Shown: positions 52,073 to 61,418 of the stretch, one piece after another
Layout: each line of letters opens with the position of its first letter
How positions within the stretch are numbered: position 1 is the stretch's first letter
Position numbers and translations under genes: made by a program
Notes under the pieces: generated by a model
Database searches by the model: none
What the model saw: only the letters and a program-made list of their open reading frames with translations
Told to the model about the DNA's origin: nothing
Assembly (NCBI GenBank): GCA_019058365.1
Contig: JAHPZE010000011.1
Location: forward strand, 60,921-124,920
Direction of reading: 5' to 3'
Length of the DNA: 64,000 nucleotides
From: Promethearchaeota archaeon
GTDB taxonomy: Archaea > Asgardarchaeota > Lokiarchaeia > Sigyniarchaeales > SOKP01

Positions 52073-52591
52073 ATGGGAAAAGGTGGAACTGTTTTAGGAA
52101 TAATAGGAATACTCTTAGGTGCTGGAGGACTTGGATTTGCATTTATAATTTGGAATACTCAAAATACCCTCAAATCCCAACTCATTGGAATAGCACCACA
52201 AGATGTTTGGTACTTATACAATGATGATACATTCGATGTTGATTTGCCTTTAACCTATATGCCAATTCCAAATATATCTTTAAGCATTGATTTAACAACT
52301 CAAACTTCGATTTACCTTTTATTTACATGTACAGCCTTAATAACAGGAAATCTGGGCAGATCGGATGTAATGATTTATTATTATATTGATGAAACTATTA
52401 TAAGTTATCCAATTGCTCGAGTTGGAGGTAATGCAGGAAACCATTCATCATATATTCATTCAGTTTCGCTACAACATTATATTGAAGGATGGTCTGTTGG
52501 ATCTCATAATATATCCATGTTTGCACGTTCTACTGTTAATACGAATTCTCTTCAATATTGTAGGTTAATGGTACAAAGTTTTCTAGATTAA
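52073..52591 (+). CDS. Membrane-anchored extracellular protein, unknown
   Basis: A 172-residue protein with one hydrophobic N-terminal anchor (G-G-T-V-L-G-I-I-G-I-L-L-G-A-G-G-L-G-F-A-F-I-I-W split over residues 4-27) and a Ser/Thr/Tyr-rich beta-type exterior domain with several N-x-S/T sites (N-I-S, N-H-S). A T9 tract at 52623-52631 follows. No family recognised; short anchored beta-domains of this form recur in Asgard genomes in my recollection. Confidence 0.6.
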   Translation: MGKGGTVLGIIGILLGAGGLGFAFIIWNTQNTLKSQLIGIAPQDVWYLYNDDTFDVDLPLTYMPIPNISLSIDLTTQTSIYLLFTCTALITGNLGRSDVMIYYYIDETIISYPIARVGGNAGNHSSYIHSVSLQHYIEGWSVGSHNISMFARSTVNTNSLQYCRLMVQSFLD

Positions 52592-52666
52592 ATATAAAAA
52601 TAAATATAAAATAATAACTCCCTTTTTTTTTGATTTCATTATTACTTAAATGGAGATAAACTACAA

Positions 52667-53647
52667 CTAATAACAATATTCAGGTGCTAAAGAGTAAGGA
52701 TATATCTGTTGTAAATATTTCCTCAATTCATAACATAGATGACATTCATTAACAAAATTTTGCTTTTGCTTAAATCCTTGTTCTTTAGCAAGTTTTAATA
52801 GTCCTAGAGGCCCTTCCTTTGAAACAAGTGATAAAATGGGATGTCTATCGACATCATAGTTTTGTATTATTTTAGTTAGAGATTGGATATTTGTGTTTCC
52901 TATACAGATTCCAGGACAAAGTGTAATATTACCTTCACAATCTATTTCAATAGTTTCTGGATTTTTAAGATCTCCATCAATCCAAAATGGCATAGGACAA
53001 TTTCCTGAAGGTAACTCCGCCTTTAAATTTAGATATTCTGTCAAATCAGCACCTCTTCCTTCTACGCCCATTGGATATCTATGAAATTCTAATTCTTCTA
53101 TATCCTCTAATAATTCTAAATTCTTTTTTGTTATTTGATTAAAATAATTGTATGTGGTAACATCATCAACAAAATAACTGTCTACAATTATATTCTCAAG
53201 TCCTAGAGCCACTGCTGCCTTAAGCGCATTTCTAACATATTCGATAGGGATAAATTCTTGATGAAAAAAGTCAGAACTGAATGTTATCGCTTTTAATCCC
53301 TTATTTTTTAATTTTTCTAATTTCGCCTTTGCAATTACTTCATTTTTTGCCCAAAAACTATTAGTAATAACACCTCTACGAGGAATACCTAGCTTTTTAG
53401 TTTCTTTTATTATATACTTCAAATAATTAAAATATAGAAATGGTTCACCCCCATGAACCCAAACAGATTGTAATGGGTGCATCTTTATCAATTCTTTTAA
53501 ATATCTTGAAATTTCTTTTGGTTTAATGTAACCAACTCGATTTGGTCCTGCTTTATAGCTACAATGCTGACATTGTGCGGGACATTTAAATGTAAGAAGA
53601 AAATCGACATTCTTAACTTGCACTACAGAATCACCCCAAGTAAACAA
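52667..53647 (-). CDS. Radical SAM protein (SPASM-like)
   Basis: A 326-residue enzyme starting with TTG at 53647. The cluster motif is C-P-A-Q-C-Q-H-C (CxxxCxxC) near residue 22, followed by W-V-H-G-G-E-P-F-L-Y-F. A C-terminal group of cysteines (C-E-G-N-I-T-L-C-P-G-I-C and N-E-C-H-L-C-Y) suggests auxiliary clusters like those of SPASM/twitch proteins that modify peptides. No precursor peptide gene is obvious nearby. Substrate unknown. Confidence 0.8.
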   Translation of the reverse strand: MFTWGDSVVQVKNVDFLLTFKCPAQCQHCSYKAGPNRVGYIKPKEISRYLKELIKMHPLQSVWVHGGEPFLYFNYLKYIIKETKKLGIPRRGVITNSFWAKNEVIAKAKLEKLKNKGLKAITFSSDFFHQEFIPIEYVRNALKAAVALGLENIIVDSYFVDDVTTYNYFNQITKKNLELLEDIEELEFHRYPMGVEGRGADLTEYLNLKAELPSGNCPMPFWIDGDLKNPETIEIDCEGNITLCPGICIGNTNIQSLTKIIQNYDVDRHPILSLVSKEGPLGLLKLAKEQGFKQKQNFVNECHLCYELRKYLQQIYPYSLAPEYCY

Positions 53648-53763
53648 TTATTTATTAATATATTAAATTTCTGAGTTTTATCTTATTGCAAAAACTGTAT
53701 TTATTTCTTCTTTTTTATGATAATAATAAAATAATTAAATAATCTAACATCGAATTTATCCAT

Positions 53764-54918
53764 ATGAATAGTTTTGAAAGAATTTGGGCTGCGTTAAATC
53801 TTGAAGAACCAGATAGAATTCCAACTCATACAATAAATATTGATGGAAACGTTGCTGATAAGATATTAGGAAAACCAGAAAAAACCGCATTTGACGTTTT
53901 TGATGAGATGGAACAGAAATATCCCGATGAATGGGTTGAAAAGATTAATCAAATCCTCGACGATATTGAAATTAGTGTCTTTGCAAAAACTGTTCGAGCT
54001 GGTTATGAATTAGGATTTGATGGTGTTGGTATTCAATATATTCCATTTATCCTCGAAAGTCAAACTGAGATGACAGATATATTTGGGAAGAGACATAAAG
54101 TAAGAAATATTGATGGAAATCCATACCCAGATTATTATGGTGGATATATTAAGAATAGAGAAGATTGGGAAGCATACCCAAAACCAGATCTTAAAGAAGA
54201 ATATAGAAGAGCTAAAAAATTTTATAAAGGCGTCTTAAGAAAGATTCGCGACATTAAAGATGATATTTGTATTTTTGCTCAAAACGCCCTAACATCTGTC
54301 TTTCCCCCAGTCTGGCAAGGAATGGGAATGACCAATTTCGTTAGAGCATTGAAAAATGATCCTAAATTAATTGAGGAACGTTTTAGATACACCACCGATT
54401 TCGTTTTAACTGTATTTAAAGCATACTCAGATTGTGATGCCAAAATATTTTTAGAGGGTGGAGATATTGCACATAGTGGAGGGCCAATGATAAATCCAAA
54501 ATACTTTAATAAATATTTATTACCATGTTATCAAGAAGTAGCAGAAGCAATTCATGATTGGGGTGGAAAATATATCTTACATACGGACGGAGATATTACC
54601 AGTCTTTTAGATTTTATAGTTGAATCTGGTTTTGATGGACTCCAATGCTTGGAACCTCCATTAGTAGATCCTTATTTAGTCAAAAAGAAAATTGGAGATA
54701 AATTGTGTTTATCTGGAAATATTGATACTAGACATATTTTGGTAAAAGCCCAAAAAAATGAAGTTATTCAAGCTGTGAAAGAGGCAATCAAAGCGATGGG
54801 TTCTGGAGGCGGATTTATGTTATCTCCTGCCAATTTTCACCCTGAGATGTCTGTTGAACGCTTAAAATGGATGATTGAAGCTACTTTAGAATATGGGAAA
54901 TATCCTCTACAAATTTAA
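53764..54918 (+). CDS. Uroporphyrinogen decarboxylase-family methyltransferase-like protein
   Basis: A 384-residue URO-D superfamily protein. Family segments are E-P-D-R-I-P-T-H near the start, the central A-K-I-F-L-E-G-G-D-I-A, Y-I-L-H-T-D-G-D (metal site region) and C-L-S-G-N-I-D-T-R. In archaea such proteins are mostly MtaA/MtbA-like corrinoid methyltransferases rather than heme enzymes. The Cys of the classic H-x-C zinc site is not evident here. Substrate unknown. Followed after 79 bp by the S1P-lyase-like gene in the same orientation. Confidence 0.8.
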   Translation: MNSFERIWAALNLEEPDRIPTHTINIDGNVADKILGKPEKTAFDVFDEMEQKYPDEWVEKINQILDDIEISVFAKTVRAGYELGFDGVGIQYIPFILESQTEMTDIFGKRHKVRNIDGNPYPDYYGGYIKNREDWEAYPKPDLKEEYRRAKKFYKGVLRKIRDIKDDICIFAQNALTSVFPPVWQGMGMTNFVRALKNDPKLIEERFRYTTDFVLTVFKAYSDCDAKIFLEGGDIAHSGGPMINPKYFNKYLLPCYQEVAEAIHDWGGKYILHTDGDITSLLDFIVESGFDGLQCLEPPLVDPYLVKKKIGDKLCLSGNIDTRHILVKAQKNEVIQAVKEAIKAMGSGGGFMLSPANFHPEMSVERLKWMIEATLEYGKYPLQI

Positions 54919-54997
54919 AAATTTGGAGTTAGTATAGTTATTATCTTAAAATTAACTTAATATATTAAATAAATAAATAATCTTTTGTGAAAATAAA

Positions 54998-56335
54998 ATG
55001 GCCAGACCTAAAGTAATTTTACCAGAAAATGGAATTCCTGAAACTGATCTATTGAAAGATATGGAAAATATACGTAAAGATGATATAAACTGGAGAACTG
55101 GCAAAGTATGGAGTTTGGTATATCATGCTACAGATGAGCATACTGAAATGCTCAAAAAAGCTTATACTATGTTTTTCTCTAAGAATGCATTAAGTCCAAT
55201 AGCCTTTCCAAGTTTAAAGAAGTTCGAAACAGAAGTAATTTCCATGACTGTTGATTTATTTAACGGTGATAAACGGTGTTGCGGCTCTTTGACTTCAGGA
55301 GGTACTGAAAGCATTCTAATGGCTATAAAAACATATAGAGATTGGGCAGAAGAGAAGTTTCCTGACATAAAAGCGCCAGAAATGGTCTTACCTAGCTCTG
55401 CACACCCTGCGTTTGACAAAGGGGCGGATTATTTTAAAGTAAAATCAGTGCGAGTACCAGTAGATAGCGAGACTCATCGAGCAGATGTAAAAGCTATGAA
55501 AAATGCAATTACAGAGAATACTATTTTCTTAGTTGGTTCTGCATGTGATTATCCTAGAGGGGTAGTAGATCCTATCTCTGAATTGGGAGTTGTTGCTCAA
55601 GATCGTGGGATCGCATTACATGTTGATGCATGTCTTGGAGGATTTATGCTACCCTTCGTGAAGAAACTTGGTTATGAAGTCCCTGAGTTTGATTTCTCTG
55701 TACCTGGTGTGTCATCTATCAGTGCAGATGTTCATAAATATGGCTATGGAGCGAAAGGAGCATCTACAATCCTTTATAGAAAAGAACGAGTTTGGAAACA
55801 TCAATTTTCAGTATATACAGATTGGTCAGGAGGTATATATATTTCCCCATCTATGAGAGGAACACGTCCTGGAGGGGCAATTGCAGCAGCATGGGCGTCT
55901 TTGAAGCATTTAGGGATGAATGGGTATTTAAATTTAGCAAAAGTCGTTATGGATGCTTCAAAAAAGCTAATTGAAGGGATCAACCAAATACCTGAGTTAT
56001 ATATTATTGGAAAACCAGTAATGAGCGTTTTTTCTTTCACATCTGATAAGATCGATGTTTATTATTTAGGAGACCTTTTGGATAAGAAGGGGTGGCATTT
56101 AGACCGAATTCAATTTCCAAATGCTCTACACATGATGGTTAATCCTCACCATGCTGAAATAGTTGATACCTTCTTGAAAGATCTCAGAGAAACTGTAACT
56201 GAAGTTATTGATCATCCTGGAGAATCTTCTGATGGAGATGCTGCTATATATGGTATGGTAGCTAGCTTACCCGATCGGGATAAAGCTAGAGATTATATCG
56301 TTAATTTCTTGAAAACTCAATATAAAATTAAATAA
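54998..56335 (+). CDS. Sphingosine-1-phosphate-lyase-like PLP enzyme
   Basis: A 445-residue fold-type I PLP enzyme. Key sites are T-S-G-G-T-E-S-I (99-106), S-A-H136-P-A-F stacking on PLP, V-D210-A-C-L-G-G-F, and the Schiff-base segment S-A-D-V-H-K247-Y-G-Y-G-A-K-G. S-M-R-G-T-R-P-G-G follows as in Dpl1/S1P lyases. Ordinary glutamate decarboxylases differ at these sites. S1P lyase cleaves phosphorylated sphingoid bases. No N-terminal membrane helix is present, as in bacterial lyases. The physiological lipid or other substrate is inferred. Confidence 0.85.
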   Translation: MARPKVILPENGIPETDLLKDMENIRKDDINWRTGKVWSLVYHATDEHTEMLKKAYTMFFSKNALSPIAFPSLKKFETEVISMTVDLFNGDKRCCGSLTSGGTESILMAIKTYRDWAEEKFPDIKAPEMVLPSSAHPAFDKGADYFKVKSVRVPVDSETHRADVKAMKNAITENTIFLVGSACDYPRGVVDPISELGVVAQDRGIALHVDACLGGFMLPFVKKLGYEVPEFDFSVPGVSSISADVHKYGYGAKGASTILYRKERVWKHQFSVYTDWSGGIYISPSMRGTRPGGAIAAAWASLKHLGMNGYLNLAKVVMDASKKLIEGINQIPELYIIGKPVMSVFSFTSDKIDVYYLGDLLDKKGWHLDRIQFPNALHMMVNPHHAEIVDTFLKDLRETVTEVIDHPGESSDGDAAIYGMVASLPDRDKARDYIVNFLKTQYKIK

Positions 56336-56356
56336 ATACAAATTTTTTTTCAATAA

Positions 56357-56692
56357 TTATTTTTGAATTGCTTTCTTTTTAATATTCTTTTCTTTAGTAA
56401 TTGCTTTTAATTCCTCGTTCACGAGTTTTGCCTTTTCTTTATTTACTTTCTTTAGATCTTTCATTAGAGGTTGTGCTGCGATAATCAATTCATTTTTCCT
56501 TTTTTTTAACTCTTTTATCTTGGATTTCAAATCCTCAATTGACTTTTCCACCGCATTAAATTCATTGCGTATAGGTCCTAATTTTAATTCGATTTCATCG
56601 ATTTTAGAAGCATACTCCTTATCGGTTCTAACTCTAATATAATTTTCTTTTTTTTTCGCTGCTTCTTCTATTTTCTCAATTTCATTCTCCAT
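56357..56692 (-). CDS. Coiled-coil protein (111 aa)
   Basis: Nearly the whole length forms heptad-rich helices (I-E-D-L-K-S-K-I-K-E-L-K-K-R-K-N-E-L in the middle) with Lys/Glu dominating. A Pro near residue 35 (K-L-G-P-I-R) and another near 75 (Q-P-L-M) split it into three helices. No family assigned. Could be a structural or nucleic-acid-associated small protein. Confidence 0.6.
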   Translation of the reverse strand: MENEIEKIEEAAKKKENYIRVRTDKEYASKIDEIELKLGPIRNEFNAVEKSIEDLKSKIKELKKRKNELIIAAQPLMKDLKKVNKEKAKLVNEELKAITKEKNIKKKAIQK

Positions 56693-56921
56693 ATTAATAT
56701 TCTCCTCTAATTCTTCTTATGATATTTCTATAATCTTAATTTAATATTTTTGCTTTACCCTGTATAGTAGTTCTTATTTTTTACTGTTACATTTACGTAT
56801 AAAAAACAAATAAAAATATTTATTTAAATTGTTTTCTGTTTTATTGGATTAACGTTTAATCTCTAACTTTTTTAATATACAGCTATAGAAAATTATCCTA
56901 ATAAACAAAATCTTATTGAAT

Positions 56922-57466
56922 TCAGACTTTTTTTGAAGGTAAAGGTATTAGAAAGGATACCTTACTCTTATATTCTATGTATAATTTACCAAATCTCTTT
57001 TCTAAATTTTTTTCTTCCCAGCTTTTAACCAAAATAATTAATAGGATTATTATTATCAGTGTGAATCCTAACAATAGAAAAATGGAATTAAATAAAAAAC
57101 CTAATCCTACCCACATTAGAATATACCCAAAAATCATGGGATTTCTTGTGTATTTATAGGGACCTCTGATAACTAATACCATGGTGTGCGTTCCTTTTAA
57201 GGGAACAGGACTTCCTTTTCCTCTATTAAATAATTCAAAATTTGACCAAATTGCCAAAATAAGCCATTAAATAAAATAATTACAGCTATTACAATATTAA
57301 TTGGAAATAGAATGATACTAGGGAAATTAAATAATAAATCAAAATATAAGGAAACCAAAATGCCAATAATTGGTAAAATTATAACAACAGAAATTCCACT
57401 TATTATTAATGCTAAAATACGTTTACTACTTCTGCTCTGTTTTTCCTTGATCTCTTCTTCACTCAT
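56922..57466 (-). pseudogene. ICMT-like membrane methyltransferase, copy 4, frameshifted
   Basis: The first frame (57466 down to 57197) starts M-S-E-E-E-I-K and carries two membrane segments. The second frame (57257 to 56922) holds the catalytic half: G-K-G-S-P-V-P-L-K-G, L-V-I-R-G-P-Y-K-Y-T-R-N-P-M-I-F-G and E-K-R-F-G-K-L-Y-I-E-Y. Joined near 57256-57259 (an A4 run on the plus strand) they give a normal full-length protein of about 180 residues, F-N-G-L-F followed by L-A-I-W-S-N-F-E. One missing base in this run explains the break. Either an assembly indel or a fresh lesion. Same family as the three tandem genes at 36.9-38.8 kb. Confidence 0.8.
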
Positions 57467-57499
57467 TTAATAAAAAATTAAAAAAAAAAAATTATAAAT

Positions 57500-57967
57500 T
57501 TATGGTTTTAGATTTTTTTCGTTTGGAACAGAATTTTTTGATTCAAAATATTTAGGTAAAAATCTTGGTCCTAGTAATATTATTATTCCACTCCCTATTG
57601 CTCCTCCTAAAGCTCCAAGTAAAATTCCGAGTAATAGTATTAAAATAAAAATAACCCAACCATATCCTAAATCACCAAAGATTAATCCCGCGAATTGATC
57701 TAAACTTGTATAGGCACCGTTTACAGCCATTTCATAAACCATATAAAGAATCCATACTATTGAAACTCCAAGAGTGGCGCTATATATTCCCCGCCTCATT
57801 GTTTTGTTAAAAAGTCCTCCTATTATACCAGGAATTATAATCAACTGCCAAATTGGAACATAAGTTAGAATAAATGTAATAATTGCAGTAAGTACAAACG
57901 AAATTAGAAAGTTTCTTGTTTCAGGTTCGACTTTAACTCTAATCTTTTTAAATTTCATTCTATTCAC
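57500..57967 (-). CDS. Four-TM membrane protein, unknown
   Basis: A 155-residue protein with four hydrophobic segments (about 20-40, 42-58, 65-85 and 105-140). Glycine-rich packing motifs (G-I-I-G-G-L and G-A-L-G-G-A-I-G-S-G). It overlaps the penicillin acylase stop by 8 bp and is the downstream gene in that pair, suggesting a shared membrane role. No family recognised. Confidence 0.65.
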   Translation of the reverse strand: MNRMKFKKIRVKVEPETRNFLISFVLTAIITFILTYVPIWQLIIIPGIIGGLFNKTMRRGIYSATLGVSIVWILYMVYEMAVNGAYTSLDQFAGLIFGDLGYGWVIFILILLLGILLGALGGAIGSGIIILLGPRFLPKYFESKNSVPNEKNLKP

Positions 57968-60716
57968 CTCTAGATCTCCCTTTTAATTCTTTAAACTTAG
58001 AACGAATTAAATCCCTTTTATACCACCCAACTACAATGACCACAACACCAATTGAGCATCCGATGATTATACCTGTTGTTAGAGCAATAATATAGCCGGG
58101 GTCTTGTTTCGCAATAAAACTAATCTGAGATTCAATATGACTTTTTGGAAAATCAGCTTTATTATCGTAGAAATATTGTCGATGATATTTACCCTGTAAA
58201 AACAATTCTTCTAATTGATCAGAATAATGTTTGGAATTTGATACCCCTCTTTGCCCTGATGGTATAACACTCCAAGAATTTTGTAAATCACTGAAATCAA
58301 CGATCATTCGCTCAGAAGCACCACCCCGAGCATAACCTACACCATTCCTTATACTTACTCCTGCAGGATTAACTGTATATCCTTCCCCATCTCCTTCAAA
58401 TGGACCAATATCTAGACTTTCGAATACAAGGTGAGGAAAATCAAGTTGATGAATCTCCCCCCACCTCCATGTAGATACTTCATTTGTTCCATAAAAATCG
58501 AGAAGCCAAGTGATTGTTGAATTTAAAGCTTTAACCATTATATAGTTCCTATCTTCAATCTTACTAGTATTTATATCGTCAAACCAAGATGAATTTGGTG
58601 CATCTCTTGTTAATTTTTCTAAAACATTCAAGGGGGGTTGTATTGGGGCTTGAGCAAATTCATCATTAAAAGTGAAATCACTATAATAATCTCGCCATTT
58701 ACGATATATAGTTGGTGCAGCCAAATCTTTATCCATATCATAGTTCCAATTCTTCAATTGCGTTAAGACATCTGACATTATCGGAGACTTCTGAGAAGGA
58801 GGTAACTCTTCTGTTGCATTAATGAGATAAGGGATTATAGCTCTAGCTGCGGATGATTTAACGTCAAGTTGTATTTCCTTCATTTTTTCAACACCAACTG
58901 TTCCATCTGCAGAATTATTGAGTAATTCATTAATTCTTCTTGCTCGATAACCTGTAGCATAACTATTTTGAAGTGCATATGTTTTATAATCAGGGCCAGT
59001 AACTATTTGATTTGCTGAAGCTAAATAATGTTGGGAAGAATTCACTGTAACAGGTAATTCATTAAATGGAACATATCCTATCCAATCACCTTCACCTTTA
59101 GATCCGTTATACGGTAGGGTTCCATTACCAAAATTCCATGGTTCAATTAAACTATCATCTCTTATAGGTACTAATCCAGTAGGCCTTATTGCAATAGTCC
59201 CATGCACATCCGCATACACATGATTTTGAGCGGGACAATGAAAGTTCTCTGAAGCTTTATCAAACTCTGCGCGATTTTTGGCATGAGCATACCCATATAA
59301 AGCATACATTTCACCAGTAATATTGTTTCCTGTCCATTTTGGTGCTAATACAATATTTGGAGCATCTATAGAATCAGGGATTGCACTTCCTAAAAAGTCA
59401 CTAAGAACAGGACCATGAACTGTTTGTTTAACAGTAAATTGTTGAGATCCTTCGTCTTTTACGTTTATGGTATAGGTTTTTTTATTATACTCTGTCAATA
59501 CACCATTATAAATATAATGATCATCATCTACCTCATCATAATAATACCAATCCATTACATCATAACCAGTGTTTGTAAAGCCCCATGCTACGTAATCATT
59601 ATGACCTACTATAGGAACATTCACACCAGCGAGCATAAATCCATAAAAATTCAAACCAGTACTTTCGTCAACCAATTGTGCTTCATACCATATTCCAGGC
59701 ATATTCCAAGCTAAATGCATATCATTACATAAAATTGGCTTTCCCGTACTACTCTTTATTCCATCAACAACCCAATTATTTGAGCCTATAGCATTTTGTT
59801 CTTGAAGTTCCATTAATGATTTTTCTGAGGGGATATTCTCGATATTACTCAAAAAGTTATTAACCTCTTCCAAAACTTCTGAAGAAATTTCTAAGGGACC
59901 TCCATTAAATGTTAGTTCCGAACTATCGTTATATTTTCCATAATTAGGGCATATTGGAATTTGTCCATAAGTTGACATCGACATGATATCGATATAGTCA
60001 GCAGCACCAAGAACTTCTAAGGTTTGTAATCTGTATAAATCATCATATTGCCATGTTAGCATTTTACTCATATATTTTGTATAGCAAAAAGTATCTAAAG
60101 GTGTCCACATTTCTGGCTTGAATCCTAATATAGCATATTCAATAGGTAAATCATTCTGATGAGTATTGATATAATAATTAACACCATCAGCATAGGAATA
60201 AACTGAATCTAAATAATCTATTTCTCCTAACTCTTGTTTTCTAATAGCATCTTGAAGTGTTTGATTAGCCCAATATTCCATACCCATTGCTAGATTAAAC
60301 TTATCTTCTTCTAAAGCTATGTCCCCTACTACTTCAGAAAGTTTTCCTCTCACTTGTCGTCGTGCTAAATCCATTTGAAAAAGTCTATCTTGAGCATGAA
60401 TATATCCAATTGCAAAACTCAAATCATTTTCATTGGAAGCATATACGTGTGGTACACCCCACTCATCACGATAAGCAGTAACAGAACTATTTAATCCAGG
60501 TATATACAATTTTTCATATTGAGGTACCTCTGCTGGAACATTCCATAATCCTGAACCTGGAAAAAGTATATTTCCAAGTGGAGCTATAATACTGATCAAC
60601 GGAATTGAAAAGATTGTTAAAACTATTATAGTTATAACTATCACAGTTGTTAGTTTCACAATACTCTTTTTGTCTGAACTATGCATTTTACTATCTCTTT
60701 TTTTTTTTTTAAACAA
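57960..60716 (-). CDS. Penicillin acylase-family Ntn hydrolase, membrane anchored
   Basis: A 918-residue proenzyme. Residues 20-52 are a membrane anchor, the alpha-chain region has R-D-E-W-G-V-P-H-V-Y-A, G-Y-I-H-A-Q-D-R-L-F-Q-M-D and R-G-K-L-S-E. The autocatalytic site is A-I-G-S312-N-N-W-V-V, where Ser312 becomes the N-terminal nucleophile. Y-I-I-A-L-T-T-G-I-I near the end is a second hydrophobic helix. Family members cleave amide side chains (penicillins, acyl-homoserine lactones, acylated peptides). Likely faces outside the cell. Natural substrate unknown. The 155-aa membrane protein overlaps its end. Confidence 0.9.
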   Translation of the reverse strand: MFKKKKRDSKMHSSDKKSIVKLTTVIVITIIVLTIFSIPLISIIAPLGNILFPGSGLWNVPAEVPQYEKLYIPGLNSSVTAYRDEWGVPHVYASNENDLSFAIGYIHAQDRLFQMDLARRQVRGKLSEVVGDIALEEDKFNLAMGMEYWANQTLQDAIRKQELGEIDYLDSVYSYADGVNYYINTHQNDLPIEYAILGFKPEMWTPLDTFCYTKYMSKMLTWQYDDLYRLQTLEVLGAADYIDIMSMSTYGQIPICPNYGKYNDSSELTFNGGPLEISSEVLEEVNNFLSNIENIPSEKSLMELQEQNAIGSNNWVVDGIKSSTGKPILCNDMHLAWNMPGIWYEAQLVDESTGLNFYGFMLAGVNVPIVGHNDYVAWGFTNTGYDVMDWYYYDEVDDDHYIYNGVLTEYNKKTYTINVKDEGSQQFTVKQTVHGPVLSDFLGSAIPDSIDAPNIVLAPKWTGNNITGEMYALYGYAHAKNRAEFDKASENFHCPAQNHVYADVHGTIAIRPTGLVPIRDDSLIEPWNFGNGTLPYNGSKGEGDWIGYVPFNELPVTVNSSQHYLASANQIVTGPDYKTYALQNSYATGYRARRINELLNNSADGTVGVEKMKEIQLDVKSSAARAIIPYLINATEELPPSQKSPIMSDVLTQLKNWNYDMDKDLAAPTIYRKWRDYYSDFTFNDEFAQAPIQPPLNVLEKLTRDAPNSSWFDDINTSKIEDRNYIMVKALNSTITWLLDFYGTNEVSTWRWGEIHQLDFPHLVFESLDIGPFEGDGEGYTVNPAGVSIRNGVGYARGGASERMIVDFSDLQNSWSVIPSGQRGVSNSKHYSDQLEELFLQGKYHRQYFYDNKADFPKSHIESQISFIAKQDPGYIIALTTGIIIGCSIGVVVIVVGWYKRDLIRSKFKELKGRSRGE

Positions 60717-60849
60717 ATTTCTTGTATTAAAAAATTCTATTCAACTACTATAAATAAGTTTATTTCTCAATTTATGATAAATGAATAATCCAAAGATATA
60801 AGAGAGAAGTTATTATAAGTAAAATATAGAATAAACTAAGATTTATAAT

Positions 60850-61356
60850 ATGCCAGATATTGATGAAAAATCAAAACTAACATTTGAAATTTCTTATCAA
60901 GATTATTTTAAAACAAGATTTGGTGGAATTACTGAAATGGTTAGAGCCTTAACTCCAATCATGGATGAAATGAAAGCTTTAGATAGAATTAAAGAACTCT
61001 ATAAAAAAAAAAGTAAGAATTTGGTAGTAAGGCTATTAAAGAATAAGAAACCCATTACAAATTTTGAAGAATTTAAGGAAATGTATAAAGAACAAATGAG
61101 TACTGAATTCATGCAACATTGTCTCGATTTTATTATTACTGAAGATACATCTAATAAATTGACATTCAAATTTACTACATGTCTTTGGGCTAAGACTTTC
61201 TTAGAAATAAATGAACCTGGTCTTGGTTATGCTATGTGCTGTTATCCTGATTATACTATGGCGAAAGCCTTCCATCCTAAGCTTAAATTAGTACGTAATA
61301 AAACCTTAATGCAAGGCAATGAATGTTGCGAGTCTACTTATCAGTGGGAAGAATAA
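60850..61356 (+). CDS. ATC hydrolase-like protein (L-2-amino-thiazoline-4-carboxylate hydrolase family)
   Basis: A 168-residue protein. The C-terminal half matches the ATC-hydrolase domain: C-L-W-A-K-T-F, Y-A-M-C-C-Y-P-D-Y, F-H-P-K-L-K-L-V-R-N-K-T-L-M-Q-G-N-E-C-C-E. Conserved cysteines at the C-C pairs probably take part in catalysis or metal binding. ATC hydrolase opens thiazoline rings to give cysteine derivatives; many archaeal homologues have unknown substrates. It follows the divergent penicillin acylase. Confidence 0.75.
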   Translation: MPDIDEKSKLTFEISYQDYFKTRFGGITEMVRALTPIMDEMKALDRIKELYKKKSKNLVVRLLKNKKPITNFEEFKEMYKEQMSTEFMQHCLDFIITEDTSNKLTFKFTTCLWAKTFLEINEPGLGYAMCCYPDYTMAKAFHPKLKLVRNKTLMQGNECCESTYQWEE

Positions 61357-61418
61357 TTTTTTTTAAATTACAATGGAAATAAGACATAAAGATTAAATTA
61401 AAAGAAAAAAAATATAAG

